A stretch of 64,000 nt of DNA from UBA1195 sp045598025 (GCA_045598025.1 JAZLLH010000060.1:1-64000); one strand, 5' to 3'; shown: positions 27,129 to 36,394, numbered from the stretch's first letter. Numbers and translations are program-made. Notes: generated by a model from the letters alone, not told the origin.

Positions 27129-27686
27129 ATGAAAATGAGTTGGGAAATAATGGCCATCACCCTATTGCTGGCAGGCAATGTGGTTTTTCTGCTGCTTTGG
27201 ATTCACAGCCGGATGGCCTATCGGAAATTATTGAAACTGAAATTGGAGAAGGAAGAAGAATTGTTTCATGTTCCTTCAGGAACCGATTTCAAGTCCGTGC
27301 AGCCTCAGGACTATACCGATACCCAACTGCTGATCAACCTAAAGCATCTGTTCCGGAAGGAAAAGATATTTCTGGAGCCGGATTTGGGAATCAACGATGT
27401 GGCAAAAAAACTCGGATGCAGCAAAGCGGCCGTTTCGAAAGCCATCAACACCCATCTGCACAAAAATTTCCCTACCCTGCTGAACGATTACCGCATAGAG
27501 GAATCCATACGTCTGTTGTCCGACAAGGAAACCCAGAACTACAAAATGGAAGTCATCAGCACTATGAGCGGATACAAAAACCGCCAGGTGTTCCACGCTG
27601 CTTTTAAAAAAGCAACGGGAATCACTCCTAACCATTTCCGCGACATCAGCCGGAAGGAAACAGCCTCTTCCCCTACGGAAATCTAA
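27129..27686 (+). CDS. Membrane-anchored AraC-type helix-turn-helix protein
   Basis: The 185-residue protein has one N-terminal membrane helix (residues about 6-25, MAITLLLAGNVVFLLLW), a short charged linker (residues about 35-50), and a C-terminal AraC-type DNA-binding domain. Its two helix-turn-helix units are visible as INDVAKKLGCSKAAVSKAIN and the second around STMSGYKNRQVFHAAFKKATGITPNHFRD. Most AraC proteins are soluble; hybrid two-component and GppX-like Bacteroidetes regulators do have membrane segments, but this one has no sensor domain. It is divergent from the porin operon with 143 bases between starts and overlaps nnrD by 4 bases tail to tail. Confidence 0.85.
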   Translation: MKMSWEIMAITLLLAGNVVFLLLWIHSRMAYRKLLKLKLEKEEELFHVPSGTDFKSVQPQDYTDTQLLINLKHLFRKEKIFLEPDLGINDVAKKLGCSKAAVSKAINTHLHKNFPTLLNDYRIEESIRLLSDKETQNYKMEVISTMSGYKNRQVFHAAFKKATGITPNHFRDISRKETASSPTEI

Positions 27687-28594
27687 AAATCATTTTGTTT
27701 CAAGGATTTGAAAGCACTTCCCAGGTGACAGACAATGTCACCGGCCAGGAGACTTTCTTCCGATTGTACGTCCAATGCCATATCCCCTGCCAATCCGTGC
27801 AGAAACACACCCAGGCAGGCGGCGTCGGCCGGAGCATATCCCTGTGCCATCAACGAAAGAATCAAACCGGCGAGCACGTCTCCACTTCCGCCCGTAGCCA
27901 TGCCCGGATTGCCGCTGGTATTGAAATAGACTTTCCCGGAAGGGCAGACCACAGCAGTGAATGCACCCTTAATCAGACAGATACAGGAATGTACCGAGGC
28001 AAAACACCGCGTTTTTTCCAAACGATCAAACGCATCGGCAGAGGGACCTATCAGGCGCTCCAACTCTCCGGGATGTGGTGTCAGAACGGACATGGACGGA
28101 AGAAACTCCAGACAGGTGGGATCTTCCGCCAACAAATTTAAAGCATCCGCATCACACAGAATGGGACGACGGTAAAATTGAAGAAGTTGCTTCAATGTCC
28201 GTTTGGCTCCCTCGCTTTTTCCCAGTCCTGGACCTATACCTATGGCTGTATATTTTTCCAAAGTTTTGATTTCCAATGAAGAAACATGATTTTCCTCGAC
28301 ATCGCACTCGACCATGGCTTCCGCCACAGTCGACTGGAGTACAGCATAGCCGCATTTCGGCACATGCACGGTCAGCAAACCTGCACCGCCCCGGAGACAG
28401 GCACTGGCAGCCAAACGGGCAGCACCCATCATACCAAGGCTTCCGGATACCAAAAGTGCATGACCATAATCTCCTTTATGGGAAAACAAAGCTCTTTCCC
28501 TACACAAAGGCCTGAGAAATTCCTTGGTCAGAAAATCACAGGAGGAGTTTGCTTCATAGCCGATTTGCAGAGCCGATTCTTTATCCAATTTCAT
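27683..28594 (-). CDS. nnrD: ADP-dependent NAD(P)HX dehydratase
   Basis: The 303-residue protein matches the ribokinase-fold dehydratase half of YjeF: FSHKGDYGHALLVSGSLGMMGAA, GGAGLLTVHVP, GIGPGLG, LCDADALNLL, LTPHPGELERL, and GNPGMATGGSGDVLAG. It repairs hydrated NADH and NADPH at the cost of ADP. In many bacteria it is fused to the NnrE epimerase; here that domain is missing, and only about 30 residues precede the dehydratase core (with SCDFLTKEFLRPL resembling the inter-domain linker). It is the last gene of the minus-strand operon, 9 bases after the permease gene. Confidence 0.92.
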   Translation of the reverse strand: MKLDKESALQIGYEANSSCDFLTKEFLRPLCRERALFSHKGDYGHALLVSGSLGMMGAARLAASACLRGGAGLLTVHVPKCGYAVLQSTVAEAMVECDVEENHVSSLEIKTLEKYTAIGIGPGLGKSEGAKRTLKQLLQFYRRPILCDADALNLLAEDPTCLEFLPSMSVLTPHPGELERLIGPSADAFDRLEKTRCFASVHSCICLIKGAFTAVVCPSGKVYFNTSGNPGMATGGSGDVLAGLILSLMAQGYAPADAACLGVFLHGLAGDMALDVQSEESLLAGDIVCHLGSAFKSLKQNDF

Positions 28595-28603
28595 GGCATT
28601 TCC

Positions 28604-29842
28604 TTATTCGTGACGGGACGTTCCCCTAAACAACTGATGCGAGATGCGCAGTACGGGCACGGACATGGCCGGCAACGTAATCAGCAGGACAACCGCAAAA
28701 ATGCAGACAACATCCCACAGGTGTATATCAACCGGATAATAATTCAAAAGATAACCCTCGCCTCCGAAACGGATCAGATGAAAGGTTTTCTGCATCCAAC
28801 AGAACAGAAAACCTACCGACATTCCAATCAGGGTACCGAAACCACTGATCAGACATCCTTCTGTCATAAAGACCTTGCGTATCAGCGGCAGATCGGCCCC
28901 CATGGCATAGAATACAGACAGGTCCTTTTTCTTGTCCAGCACCAGAATGGCCATCATACCAATCATATTGAATGAGGCTATCAGCAGTATGAAGGATAAT
29001 ATGGCGAAGATGACCCATTTCTCGGAACGCATCACCTTGTACAATTCTTCTTCCTGCTGGAAGACATCCCGGACACGGATACTGTCACCGACGATTTCGG
29101 CTATACGAGCCCTGATTTTGGGCAGAGAAGCCTTTTCATCCGTACGGATTTCCAAGGAAGTCATTTCATTATCATGCAGGGTCAAACGGCGGACAAAACT
29201 GATGGGAACAAATACATAATCGGCATCGTAATCCGTAGCGGTTCCGAAACAACCTACCGGAGTAAGCTGTTCCACCTGCATGCCCTGCATGGGATTTCCG
29301 GCATTCAACCGACGGGTACGGTCTGGATAATACACAGAAAGACTATTGCTTACAAACTCGGAGATTCCGCAATGCAGCCGACTCTCCACTCCGACTCCCA
29401 CCACCGCCAGAGGAAACCCCTGATAATCCAGACGGAACTGTCCTGAAAGCAGCGTGGTATCTATGCGTTTAAGACGTGCATAATCCGGCTCCACCCCTTT
29501 CAGATGCACAATGAACTGCCTGTCCTCATACATCATCACCGCCATATCCGTATACACCTCAGAAACATATGCCACCCCCTGAATATTGCGGATACGTTCC
29601 AACTGCTCTTCACTCAGGGTAAAATTCTTTCCCTCATTGGGAATCAATTCCAAATCGGCATGGAAGGTATTGAAATGATCGGTCACGAACTGCTGCAATC
29701 CGTTGAACACGGACAATATGACAAACAATGCCGCGGTACACACGGCCACACTCACCAGCGAAATCCAGGATATGAGCTGTATCAGCTGATGGGATTTGGA
29801 CGAGAGCAGGTAGCGTTTGGCAATAAAAAAGTGAACACTCAC
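28604..29842 (-). CDS. LolC/LolE-type ABC transporter permease (FtsX family)
   Basis: The 412-residue protein has the MacB/FtsX permease layout: one N-terminal membrane helix (about 22-45), a large periplasmic domain (about 50-265), and three C-terminal helices (about 275-300, 320-350 and 370-395). The start F.AKRYLLSSKSHQLIQLISWISLVSVA is typical of LolC/E, which release lipoproteins from the inner membrane with LolD ATPase. No LolD is encoded nearby. Co-occurrence with rbfA, which it overlaps by 4 bases, fits the conserved Bacteroidetes order as I know it. It may act as a homodimer LolF-like permease, which is inference. Confidence 0.9.
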   Translation of the reverse strand: MSVHFFIAKRYLLSSKSHQLIQLISWISLVSVAVCTAALFVILSVFNGLQQFVTDHFNTFHADLELIPNEGKNFTLSEEQLERIRNIQGVAYVSEVYTDMAVMMYEDRQFIVHLKGVEPDYARLKRIDTTLLSGQFRLDYQGFPLAVVGVGVESRLHCGISEFVSNSLSVYYPDRTRRLNAGNPMQGMQVEQLTPVGCFGTATDYDADYVFVPISFVRRLTLHDNEMTSLEIRTDEKASLPKIRARIAEIVGDSIRVRDVFQQEEELYKVMRSEKWVIFAILSFILLIASFNMIGMMAILVLDKKKDLSVFYAMGADLPLIRKVFMTEGCLISGFGTLIGMSVGFLFCWMQKTFHLIRFGGEGYLLNYYPVDIHLWDVVCIFAVVLLITLPAMSVPVLRISHQLFRGTSRHE

Positions 29843-30177
29843 TGTTTTAGCAGATTATCTATGTTTTCGATGTAATCCAATGTGTCATCCAAAACGAAGG
29901 CCAACTCCGGTATGATGCGTAACTGATTTTTCACCCTCTGCCCCAAACGGAAGCGGATATCCTTGTTGTTTTCTTCCAAGGCCTTCATTACCGACTGTTT
30001 GTCGTTGACGGCGAACACACTGACGTAAACTCTGGCATAGGAAAAATCACGCGTCACGTTTACTCGGGTAACCGTCAGCATTCCATGTCCCTGGTATAAA
30101 GAAGGGTCATGCTGGAACAATTCGGCGATTTCCTTTTGAATAAGGCGATTTATTTTTTGCTGTCTTGTTGATTCCAT
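29839..30177 (-). CDS. rbfA: 30S ribosome-binding factor
   Basis: The 112-residue product from the ATG at 30177 (MESTRQQKINRLIQKEIAELF) is the full RbfA KH-like fold, with TVTRVNVTRDFSYARVYVSVF and RFRLGQRVKNQLRIIPELAFVLDD. It helps 16S rRNA maturation and cold adaptation. A longer reading from 30252 would overlap the hpt gene and adds residues unlike the family, so it was not used. The gene begins 1 base after hpt and overlaps the permease gene by 4 bases. Confidence 0.95.
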   Translation of the reverse strand: MESTRQQKINRLIQKEIAELFQHDPSLYQGHGMLTVTRVNVTRDFSYARVYVSVFAVNDKQSVMKALEENNKDIRFRLGQRVKNQLRIIPELAFVLDDTLDYIENIDNLLKQ

Positions 30178-30178
30178 A

Positions 30179-30718
30179 TCAAGATTCTTTACATTGGTAA
30201 ATGTCCGGATACTGACGTCCCAGTTCGTCATAATCCATGCCACAGCCGACAATGAATTCGTTCGAAATGGAAAAACCCGTATACCGGATGGGAATATGCT
30301 CCCTGTATTTTCCCTGCTTGAAGGTCAAAGCTGCAACTTCTGCATCCAGCACCCCGCAAGACGTCAGGTGCCCGAACAGATAAGCTATCGTCCGTCCGGT
30401 ATCGACAATGTCTTCCACCACCAGCACACGCCTTCCCTTCAGACGTTCCTCCGGAAGTCCTATGACCTCCTTCATCTTTTCCGAACGGGTGCCCGTATAG
30501 GAACGGTATTTGACACAACATACTTCCACCGGAATCCGGAGACGTTTCATCAACTCCACGGCAAAAAACATGGCTCCGTTCAACATGATCAGCAGAATGG
30601 GACAATCACCGGCATAATCTTCCGAAATCTGATCGGCCATTTCCCCAATGCGCCTTTCAATTTCCTCCCGGGAAATATACGGCACAAAGCATTTGTCGTG
30701 GATGCGTATTTCCCGCAT
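30179..30718 (-). CDS. hpt: Hypoxanthine phosphoribosyltransferase
   Basis: The 179-residue protein has the type I phosphoribosyltransferase core with the PRPP loop VLVVEDIVDTGRT, the N-terminal LIMLNGAMFFAVEL segment, the flexible-loop KYRSYTGT and the C-terminal FIVGCGMDYDELGR (base-contacting). It salvages hypoxanthine and probably guanine into nucleotides. It lies 1 base after an acyl-CoA ligase gene and 1 base before rbfA, so expression is tied to the operon. Confidence 0.95.
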   Translation of the reverse strand: MREIRIHDKCFVPYISREEIERRIGEMADQISEDYAGDCPILLIMLNGAMFFAVELMKRLRIPVEVCCVKYRSYTGTRSEKMKEVIGLPEERLKGRRVLVVEDIVDTGRTIAYLFGHLTSCGVLDAEVAALTFKQGKYREHIPIRYTGFSISNEFIVGCGMDYDELGRQYPDIYQCKES

Positions 30719-30719
30719 A

Positions 30720-32495
30720 TCAACTGTGTGCGTAAATATCTTTCAGATCCTTTTCGTACTTTTTCAGAATGACTCGGCGCTTCAGTTTCAGCGTCTGTGA
30801 CAATTCACCGCTGTCGCTGGACCACTCATCGGCAACAATGTGGACACGCTTCAGCTGTTCGTGAGGCGCCAGCGTTTCATTGATCTGATTCACCTCCTGC
30901 ATGATACAATCTTTCACCTCCGACAGGGAAACCAAGTCCGCATCATTACGGTAAGAGAGTTTGCGCTTTTTGGCCCATTTGTGCAGATAAGACCAGTCCG
31001 GAACAATCAGCGCGGATGCAAACTTTTCGTTTTCACCCACCACCATGATGTTTCCTATAAAGGGAGATTCCTTGAAACGATTCTCCAACACCTGCGGCGC
31101 AATGTATTTGCCGGCAGAAAGCTTGAAGATTTCCTTTTTCCGGTCTGTAATGCGCAGATAGCCGTCCTTGGTCAGTTCACCTATGTCTCCGGTATGGAAC
31201 CATCCGTCTTCATCAATGGCCTCCCGGGTAGCTTCCGGATTGTTGTAATAACCCAGCATCAGACAGACACCCTTGGTCAGGATTTCACCGTCCTCACTGA
31301 ATTTCACATCAATACCAGGGAAAATCTTTCCGACCGTACCGATAACGATTTCCATGTCTTTCGGATTGTTCACGGCAATCACAGGGGAAGTCTCTGTCAT
31401 TCCGTAACCTTCGAAAATATACATTTTGGCCGCGGTATACAGACGGATGATTTTTTCCTGAATGGAAGACCCGCCGGACACTATCAGCAGTTCGTGCCCT
31501 CCCAAAGCTTCGCGCCATTTGGAATAGACCAGTTTGTCCGCTATGGCATAACGCAATTTGTATAAAGGATCTTTCCGTCTGTAATCAAACTTCTGGGCAA
31601 TACGGAAAGCCCAACGGTATATCAGACGGGACACTCCATTGAGATCCTTTCCTGCCGCCTCCAATTTACCATACATCATTTCCATAACACGAGGCACCGC
31701 ACAAAAACCGTCGGCACTCACCTCTTTCATATCCCGGGCTATGGTTCCCAAGCCTTCGGCATAGTATGTACTGATTCCGAGATACTGGTATTCGTAATTC
31801 ATGCCGCGCTCGTAGATGTGGCAGAGCGGAAGGAAACTGAGCATCTTGTGCGTATGGTTCTTGATTTCCATATTGGCATGTCCTATTGCATTAACAACCA
31901 ATCCAATATGAGAAAGCATCACACCTTTGGGAGCTGCTGTAGTACCGGATGTATAGATAATGGTACACATTTCCTCCGGACGGATGTTCTTTTTGTTTTC
32001 TTCTATGACGGGAGCAAACTCGGAAGCTTTTTCTTCTCCCAATTTCAGAATTTCCTCCCAATTGCGCTGTCCTTCAATCGGATTGACGGTAAACACCTCC
32101 GGACGCGGAGATATTTCATCCACGACAGGCCCCACCTGACGGAAGATTTTTTCGTTTCCGATAAATACGGCGCGGGCTTCACTGTGCGTCAATATGTGTT
32201 TGTAATCTTCCTTGCTCAAAGTGGGATACACAGGAATGGAAACCATGTGAGCCAAAGCAAGTGCCATATCCAGGAAGTTCCATTCCGGACGGTTCTGTGT
32301 GATGATAATCACTCTGTCCCCCGCTTGAAAACCGGAAGCCAGCAGCCCATAGGCCAGATGGTGGGATATGCGGTAATAGTCATCCACGCTGTATTTCACC
32401 CAGCCATCAGACTTGCGAATGGAAAGGATGTCGTCCTTGAATGCATATTTTTCCTTTAACTGCTCTAATAAATCAAATGTTCTTTTTACTTCCAT
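30720..32495 (-). CDS. Long-chain fatty-acid-CoA ligase (AMP-forming), second copy
   Basis: The 591-residue protein from the ATG at 32495 (MEVKRTFDLLEQ) is an ANL-superfamily ligase. The AMP-binding loop YTSGTTAAPKGV, the GYGMTETSPV motif, the GWFHTGDIGEL and DRKKEIFKLSAGKYI (catalytic Lys region) motifs are all intact. It activates fatty acids through an acyl-adenylate to acyl-CoA. It follows a closely related paralogue by 7 bases, suggesting a local duplication with divergence. A start at 32546 or 32519 would overlap the upstream gene. Chain-length preference is unknown. Confidence 0.93.
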   Translation of the reverse strand: MEVKRTFDLLEQLKEKYAFKDDILSIRKSDGWVKYSVDDYYRISHHLAYGLLASGFQAGDRVIIITQNRPEWNFLDMALALAHMVSIPVYPTLSKEDYKHILTHSEARAVFIGNEKIFRQVGPVVDEISPRPEVFTVNPIEGQRNWEEILKLGEEKASEFAPVIEENKKNIRPEEMCTIIYTSGTTAAPKGVMLSHIGLVVNAIGHANMEIKNHTHKMLSFLPLCHIYERGMNYEYQYLGISTYYAEGLGTIARDMKEVSADGFCAVPRVMEMMYGKLEAAGKDLNGVSRLIYRWAFRIAQKFDYRRKDPLYKLRYAIADKLVYSKWREALGGHELLIVSGGSSIQEKIIRLYTAAKMYIFEGYGMTETSPVIAVNNPKDMEIVIGTVGKIFPGIDVKFSEDGEILTKGVCLMLGYYNNPEATREAIDEDGWFHTGDIGELTKDGYLRITDRKKEIFKLSAGKYIAPQVLENRFKESPFIGNIMVVGENEKFASALIVPDWSYLHKWAKKRKLSYRNDADLVSLSEVKDCIMQEVNQINETLAPHEQLKRVHIVADEWSSDSGELSQTLKLKRRVILKKYEKDLKDIYAHS

Positions 32496-32502
32496 TGTGT
32501 CT

Positions 32503-34374
32503 TTATTGTTTGTTTTCATCCTCACTGCGATGAAGCGACTTACCAAAAGGATTGTTCAAAAGGGAAATATTAATCTGTTTGAAACTGAATGATTGTTCCT
32601 TTTTCTCTTTGTGATTGTAAATTTCGTCAATCAGATCTTTGTATTTGATCATCAATACATTGCGTTTCAGTTTCAAGGTAGGAGAAAGTTCTCCTGTCTG
32701 TGGTGACCACTCTTCGGTCACCAGTCGGAAACACTTAATCTGCTCGTGAGGTGCCAGTTCCTTGTTGTACGTATTTATTTCCTTCTGGAAATGCTGCTGC
32801 AATTCCGGAATCTGTATCAAATCAGTATTGTCCCTGTAATGCAATTTGTGCTTGTTGGCCCAAAAATGGAGATAATTGTAATTGGGTGAAATCAAGGCCG
32901 ATGCAAATTTTTCGTTTTCTCCGATAACCATCACATCGTCAATCATTTCCGATTCTTTCAGCTTGTTCTCTATGGATTGGGGAACAATGTATTTACCGGC
33001 AGAAAGTTTGAATATTTCCTTTTTCCGATCCGTAATCTTCAGAAACAGGCCATCCACCAGGCGGCCTACATCTCCGGTATGGAACCATCCCTCCTCATCA
33101 AAGGCTTTTTTCGTATAGACCTCGTCCTTATAATAGGCTTTCATGACAGAGTCGCCCTTGACCAGGATTTCTCCATCCTCGTCCAATTTAAATTCCATCA
33201 CAGGGAGCACCGGTCCTACCGTTCCTATCTTGGTATGCCCGGATACCGGATCGTTGACCGCGATGACAGGACCTGTTTCCGTCAGACCGTAGCCTTCGAA
33301 TACCCTGAGCCCCACCGCCTGAAACAGCCGGATGATTTTTTCGTTGAGTGCGGATCCGCCGCTGATGATGGTCATTTCGTTTCCACCGAATTTTTTTCGG
33401 ATCTGGGAATACACCAGCACATCGTATACCTTCTGCCACATCCGGTACCATATGTTCTTATGAAAATCATATTTGTAACCGTGCTTCAAAGCCAAGCGGA
33501 AAATCCGCTTCCGGACAAACGGAAGATCCTTGCCCGACGAGAGTACCTTTTCATACATCATTTCCATTACCCTCGGAACCGTACAGAATCCGTGGGCTTT
33601 CACCTCGGCAGACGACTGCAGTATCAAACCCATGTTATCTACGTAATAAATGCTGATACCCAGGTATTGATAATGGTAATTCATGGTGCGCTCGAATACA
33701 TGGCAGAGCGGAAGGAAACTGAGCACCCGGCAGGTGGAATCCATGGGTTCCACCCGGACATGGGACAGAAAATTGGAAATGATGTTGCGATGCGTCAGCA
33801 TGACCCCTTTAGGCACCCCTGTGGTTCCTGAGGTGTACACCATGGTAGCGACATCATCGGGAAGGATACTGTCCTTGATTTCTTTCAGAATGGGAGCATC
33901 TTTCCGACGATAGAATATGCCCTGCTTGAAGACAGAAAACAGCACATCCTCGCCTTCGATGGGGTCGAGCGTATATATACGCGGATGTTTCTCGAAAGTC
34001 TCAAATGCAGGACGTATACGGTTGTAGATTGCCCTGTTGCCAATAATGACCATTTTGGCATCGGAATGGTTCACAATATAGGTGTAGTCATTCCTGCTCA
34101 ATGTGGGATACACGGGAATATGTACTACACCCAACATACTCAAAGCCATATCGATGATATTGAATTCCGGTCGATTGTTCGTCACTGTGATTACGTGGTC
34201 TCCTTTCCGGAGTCCCAATTCGTAAAATCCGTAACTCATGATCTCGGAATATTTGCAGTAATCACCGATGCTGAACTTTGTCCATTCGCCGTTCCGCTTG
34301 GATGCAAGGATGTCTTCTTTTTCGTATTTTTCCGACATCCAGTCCAGTAAATCAAATATCCTATTTATTTCCAA
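32503..34374 (-). CDS. Long-chain fatty-acid-CoA ligase (AMP-forming), first copy
   Basis: The 623-residue protein is a full ANL ligase with YTSGTTGVPKGV, GYGLTETGPV, GWFHTGDVGRL and DRKKEIFKLSAGKYI. It is similar to the next gene along the whole length (both start with a ME(I/V).R.FDLL pattern and share the C-terminal LKLKR end), so the pair is a tandem duplication. It has a consensus -7 box 25 bases upstream and heads the six-gene operon. Its C-terminal tail of about 35 residues beyond the paralogue's end (EQSFSFKQINISLLNN...) is without known role. Confidence 0.93.
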   Translation of the reverse strand: MEINRIFDLLDWMSEKYEKEDILASKRNGEWTKFSIGDYCKYSEIMSYGFYELGLRKGDHVITVTNNRPEFNIIDMALSMLGVVHIPVYPTLSRNDYTYIVNHSDAKMVIIGNRAIYNRIRPAFETFEKHPRIYTLDPIEGEDVLFSVFKQGIFYRRKDAPILKEIKDSILPDDVATMVYTSGTTGVPKGVMLTHRNIISNFLSHVRVEPMDSTCRVLSFLPLCHVFERTMNYHYQYLGISIYYVDNMGLILQSSAEVKAHGFCTVPRVMEMMYEKVLSSGKDLPFVRKRIFRLALKHGYKYDFHKNIWYRMWQKVYDVLVYSQIRKKFGGNEMTIISGGSALNEKIIRLFQAVGLRVFEGYGLTETGPVIAVNDPVSGHTKIGTVGPVLPVMEFKLDEDGEILVKGDSVMKAYYKDEVYTKKAFDEEGWFHTGDVGRLVDGLFLKITDRKKEIFKLSAGKYIVPQSIENKLKESEMIDDVMVIGENEKFASALISPNYNYLHFWANKHKLHYRDNTDLIQIPELQQHFQKEINTYNKELAPHEQIKCFRLVTEEWSPQTGELSPTLKLKRNVLMIKYKDLIDEIYNHKEKKEQSFSFKQINISLLNNPFGKSLHRSEDENKQ

Positions 34375-34398
34375 AACCAGCCGAGTTTATTTTATCCT

Positions 34399-34407
34399 GC
34401 AAAAGTA
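34399..34407 (-). promoter_or_regulatory. -7 promoter element for the acyl-CoA ligase-hpt-rbfA operon
   Basis: TACTTTTGC on the minus strand, 25 bases before the start at 34374 and directly after the terminator of the preceding gene. Confidence 0.7.
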
Positions 34408-34421
34408 CAAAAAATGTAAAT

Positions 34422-34450
34422 AAAAAAAGCGGTCTGAGACCGCTTTTTTT
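34422..34450 (-). terminator. Intrinsic terminator of the T9SS cargo gene at 34469
   Basis: The stem AGCGGTC / GACCGCT with a TGA loop is flanked by A and T tracts, so it can work on both strands. It starts 19 bases after the stop of the minus-strand gene. Confidence 0.9.
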
Positions 34451-34468
34451 GTCAATCTCATAGAAAGA

Positions 34469-36187
34469 TTATCGTACTACGTTGATTTTTTGCGTAGAGA
34501 AACCTTTTTCAGTATTGATTCTTACAATGTAAAGTCCGTTGGAGAAGTTCTGCGTATTCACGTCCACCTGATTGTCGGCGGCAGTGGTCTGATATACTTT
34601 CTGACCGACGGCATTGTACACTTCAACGTTTTTGATGGTACCGGCGGCAGAAATAGAGAACTGATCCTGAGCGGGATTCGGATACACGGAAACCGAACGG
34701 TCAATGGAACATTCGGGCACATCCACGGCACGGGCGATGTTGATGTCGTCTACGTACAGTTTGGCATTGGAAGCCTCACTGGTGCAATGGAAACCGATGT
34801 AATAGTATCCGGGTTTTTCCACTTTGAAACGGGCAGTTCCTTTCAGATAGCTGCGGTCCAGATCGCTTTGGTCGGAACCGACCTGATTGACGATGTTCTC
34901 ATGCCATGCCAATTCCCACATCAGCGCCTGATATTTCTGTTGATAAGCCCAAGCTACCGTCATTTTCTGAGGTTTCGAGGCATCCGAAGTACCATACCAA
35001 TAGGACAGTTCGTACGTTTTGTTTGCATCCGGAAAATAAATCAGTTTGGTAAAGAACCAGTCGTTTGCATTGTATTTGGTGTTGCCTGCATACTGCATGC
35101 AACCGGTTCCCCGACGGGAATACATCACAGTCTGCACATCCTGCCAAGTGGATTCGTCACGGAAGATGTTGAAAACACGGACACCGGAAATATCGGCTGC
35201 AGAGTCAAAACTGTTGTAGTAAGGAATACCGGCAGGACTCACATTGTCGACCACGGTTTTGGGCAGCGTATCGTTGCTGTGGTCCAGATCACCGGGAACA
35301 TCCACCCACGCCCAGATGGTATCACGGGAACCCTTGGCGAAACTGACACGCTTCGGGAAGGTGATGTGGGCCGTATCCAAAGTCTTCATGTTGCGGTTGA
35401 CCTTGTAGTTGTTGGCATAGATGTAATCGGAACCCTTGGAGGACTGTATGTACCAGAGGTCAAAGGTATTGACTTCATGACCGCGGTTTTTGATGACAAA
35501 AGTCAGATTGACGCTGGTGTCCACATTCTGCATGGGAACTTCAGGGCTCCACATTTCCACGATTTCCATGTCATACTCGTTGACGGCACCCACTTTGATC
35601 AGGTCCAATCCGAACACAGCACCGAATTCAATAGTTGATTTGGGGAAGAAATAGGCACGGAAAGCAATGTAGATGTTCTTTCCGACATAGTCTGCCAGCG
35701 AATAGGCATAGGATGTCCAGGAAGTGCTGCGGTAGGCAGGGAAAGAATCCAGCACGGTGAAAGATTCCGGATTGGCATCCGTGGTGGAAATCAACACCTG
35801 CAGATTGTTGTTCTCACTGCCGGTGAAATTATTGAGATAGAAACTCAGATAATCGCCGTTGGAAATATTCTTGATCTGAGGTGAAATCAGCCAGGAATCG
35901 GTACCCTTATTGGGAGCGCCTCCACAGGCAAAAGTGACGAGATTCTTGTTGGTATCGCCATTCGTAGGAGGCGTTACCACGGTTCCGAGAATAGTCTGTC
36001 CGGACACATTGATGACCCAACCCTTGGCGTTGTCGCCACAGGAACTACGCATGGTCTGTTTGTGGACAACCGTCCAATTGCTGAGTTCAATCCTGTGATT
36101 GTACGTTTCCCAGCCCTCGTAGAAATTCTGAGCCTGCATAAAACCTACGGACAGGAAGAACATCAAAAATAAACTTACTTTCTTCAT
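34469..36187 (-). CDS. T9SS-secreted adhesin-like protein (choice-of-anchor/MAM-like domains)
   Basis: The 572-residue protein has a signal peptide (MKKVSLFLMFFLSVGFMQAQ). The N-terminal domain (about 21-195, FYEGWETYN...NWTVV, LISPQIKNISNGDYLSFYL) resembles cleaved-adhesin or MAM-type jelly rolls. A CARDB-like segment (about 205-310, PEVPMQNVDTSVNLTFVIKNRG) and a second jelly roll (about 325-485, YYNSFDSAADISG ... KLYVDDINIARA) follow. The last 75 residues (VSVYPNPAQDQFSI ... QKINVVR) form a T9SS type A sorting domain. No catalytic motif is seen, so binding or adhesion is likely. It stands alone with its own promoter and terminator, divergent from a TonB-dependent receptor. Confidence 0.88.
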   Translation of the reverse strand: MKKVSLFLMFFLSVGFMQAQNFYEGWETYNHRIELSNWTVVHKQTMRSSCGDNAKGWVINVSGQTILGTVVTPPTNGDTNKNLVTFACGGAPNKGTDSWLISPQIKNISNGDYLSFYLNNFTGSENNNLQVLISTTDANPESFTVLDSFPAYRSTSWTSYAYSLADYVGKNIYIAFRAYFFPKSTIEFGAVFGLDLIKVGAVNEYDMEIVEMWSPEVPMQNVDTSVNLTFVIKNRGHEVNTFDLWYIQSSKGSDYIYANNYKVNRNMKTLDTAHITFPKRVSFAKGSRDTIWAWVDVPGDLDHSNDTLPKTVVDNVSPAGIPYYNSFDSAADISGVRVFNIFRDESTWQDVQTVMYSRRGTGCMQYAGNTKYNANDWFFTKLIYFPDANKTYELSYWYGTSDASKPQKMTVAWAYQQKYQALMWELAWHENIVNQVGSDQSDLDRSYLKGTARFKVEKPGYYYIGFHCTSEASNAKLYVDDINIARAVDVPECSIDRSVSVYPNPAQDQFSISAAGTIKNVEVYNAVGQKVYQTTAADNQVDVNTQNFSNGLYIVRINTEKGFSTQKINVVR

Positions 36188-36276
36188 TTTAAGTTTTATT
36201 TAGTTAATAATTAAACATTTCGTATCCATTATTCCTTACTGTGGATTTCCCAGCAAAGTCAAGGGACAACTTTTTT

Positions 36277-36285
36277 GCAAAAGTA
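36277..36285 (-). promoter_or_regulatory. -7 promoter element for the adhesin-like cargo gene
   Basis: TACTTTTGC on the minus strand, 90 bases before the start at 36187. Confidence 0.65.
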
Positions 36286-36371
36286 CAAACTTTTTTGAAA
36301 CAAAGGACTGTTTTTGCCTGATTTTTTTTCATGCCGTCCGACAAAAAAACGCTATGCAATGATTTTTTATC

Positions 36372-36380
36372 TATTTTTGC
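36372..36380 (+). promoter_or_regulatory. -7 promoter element for the TonB-dependent receptor
   Basis: TATTTTTGC, 15 bases before the chosen ATG at 36395. Confidence 0.6.
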
Positions 36381-36394
36381 ACTTTGAATTCGCG

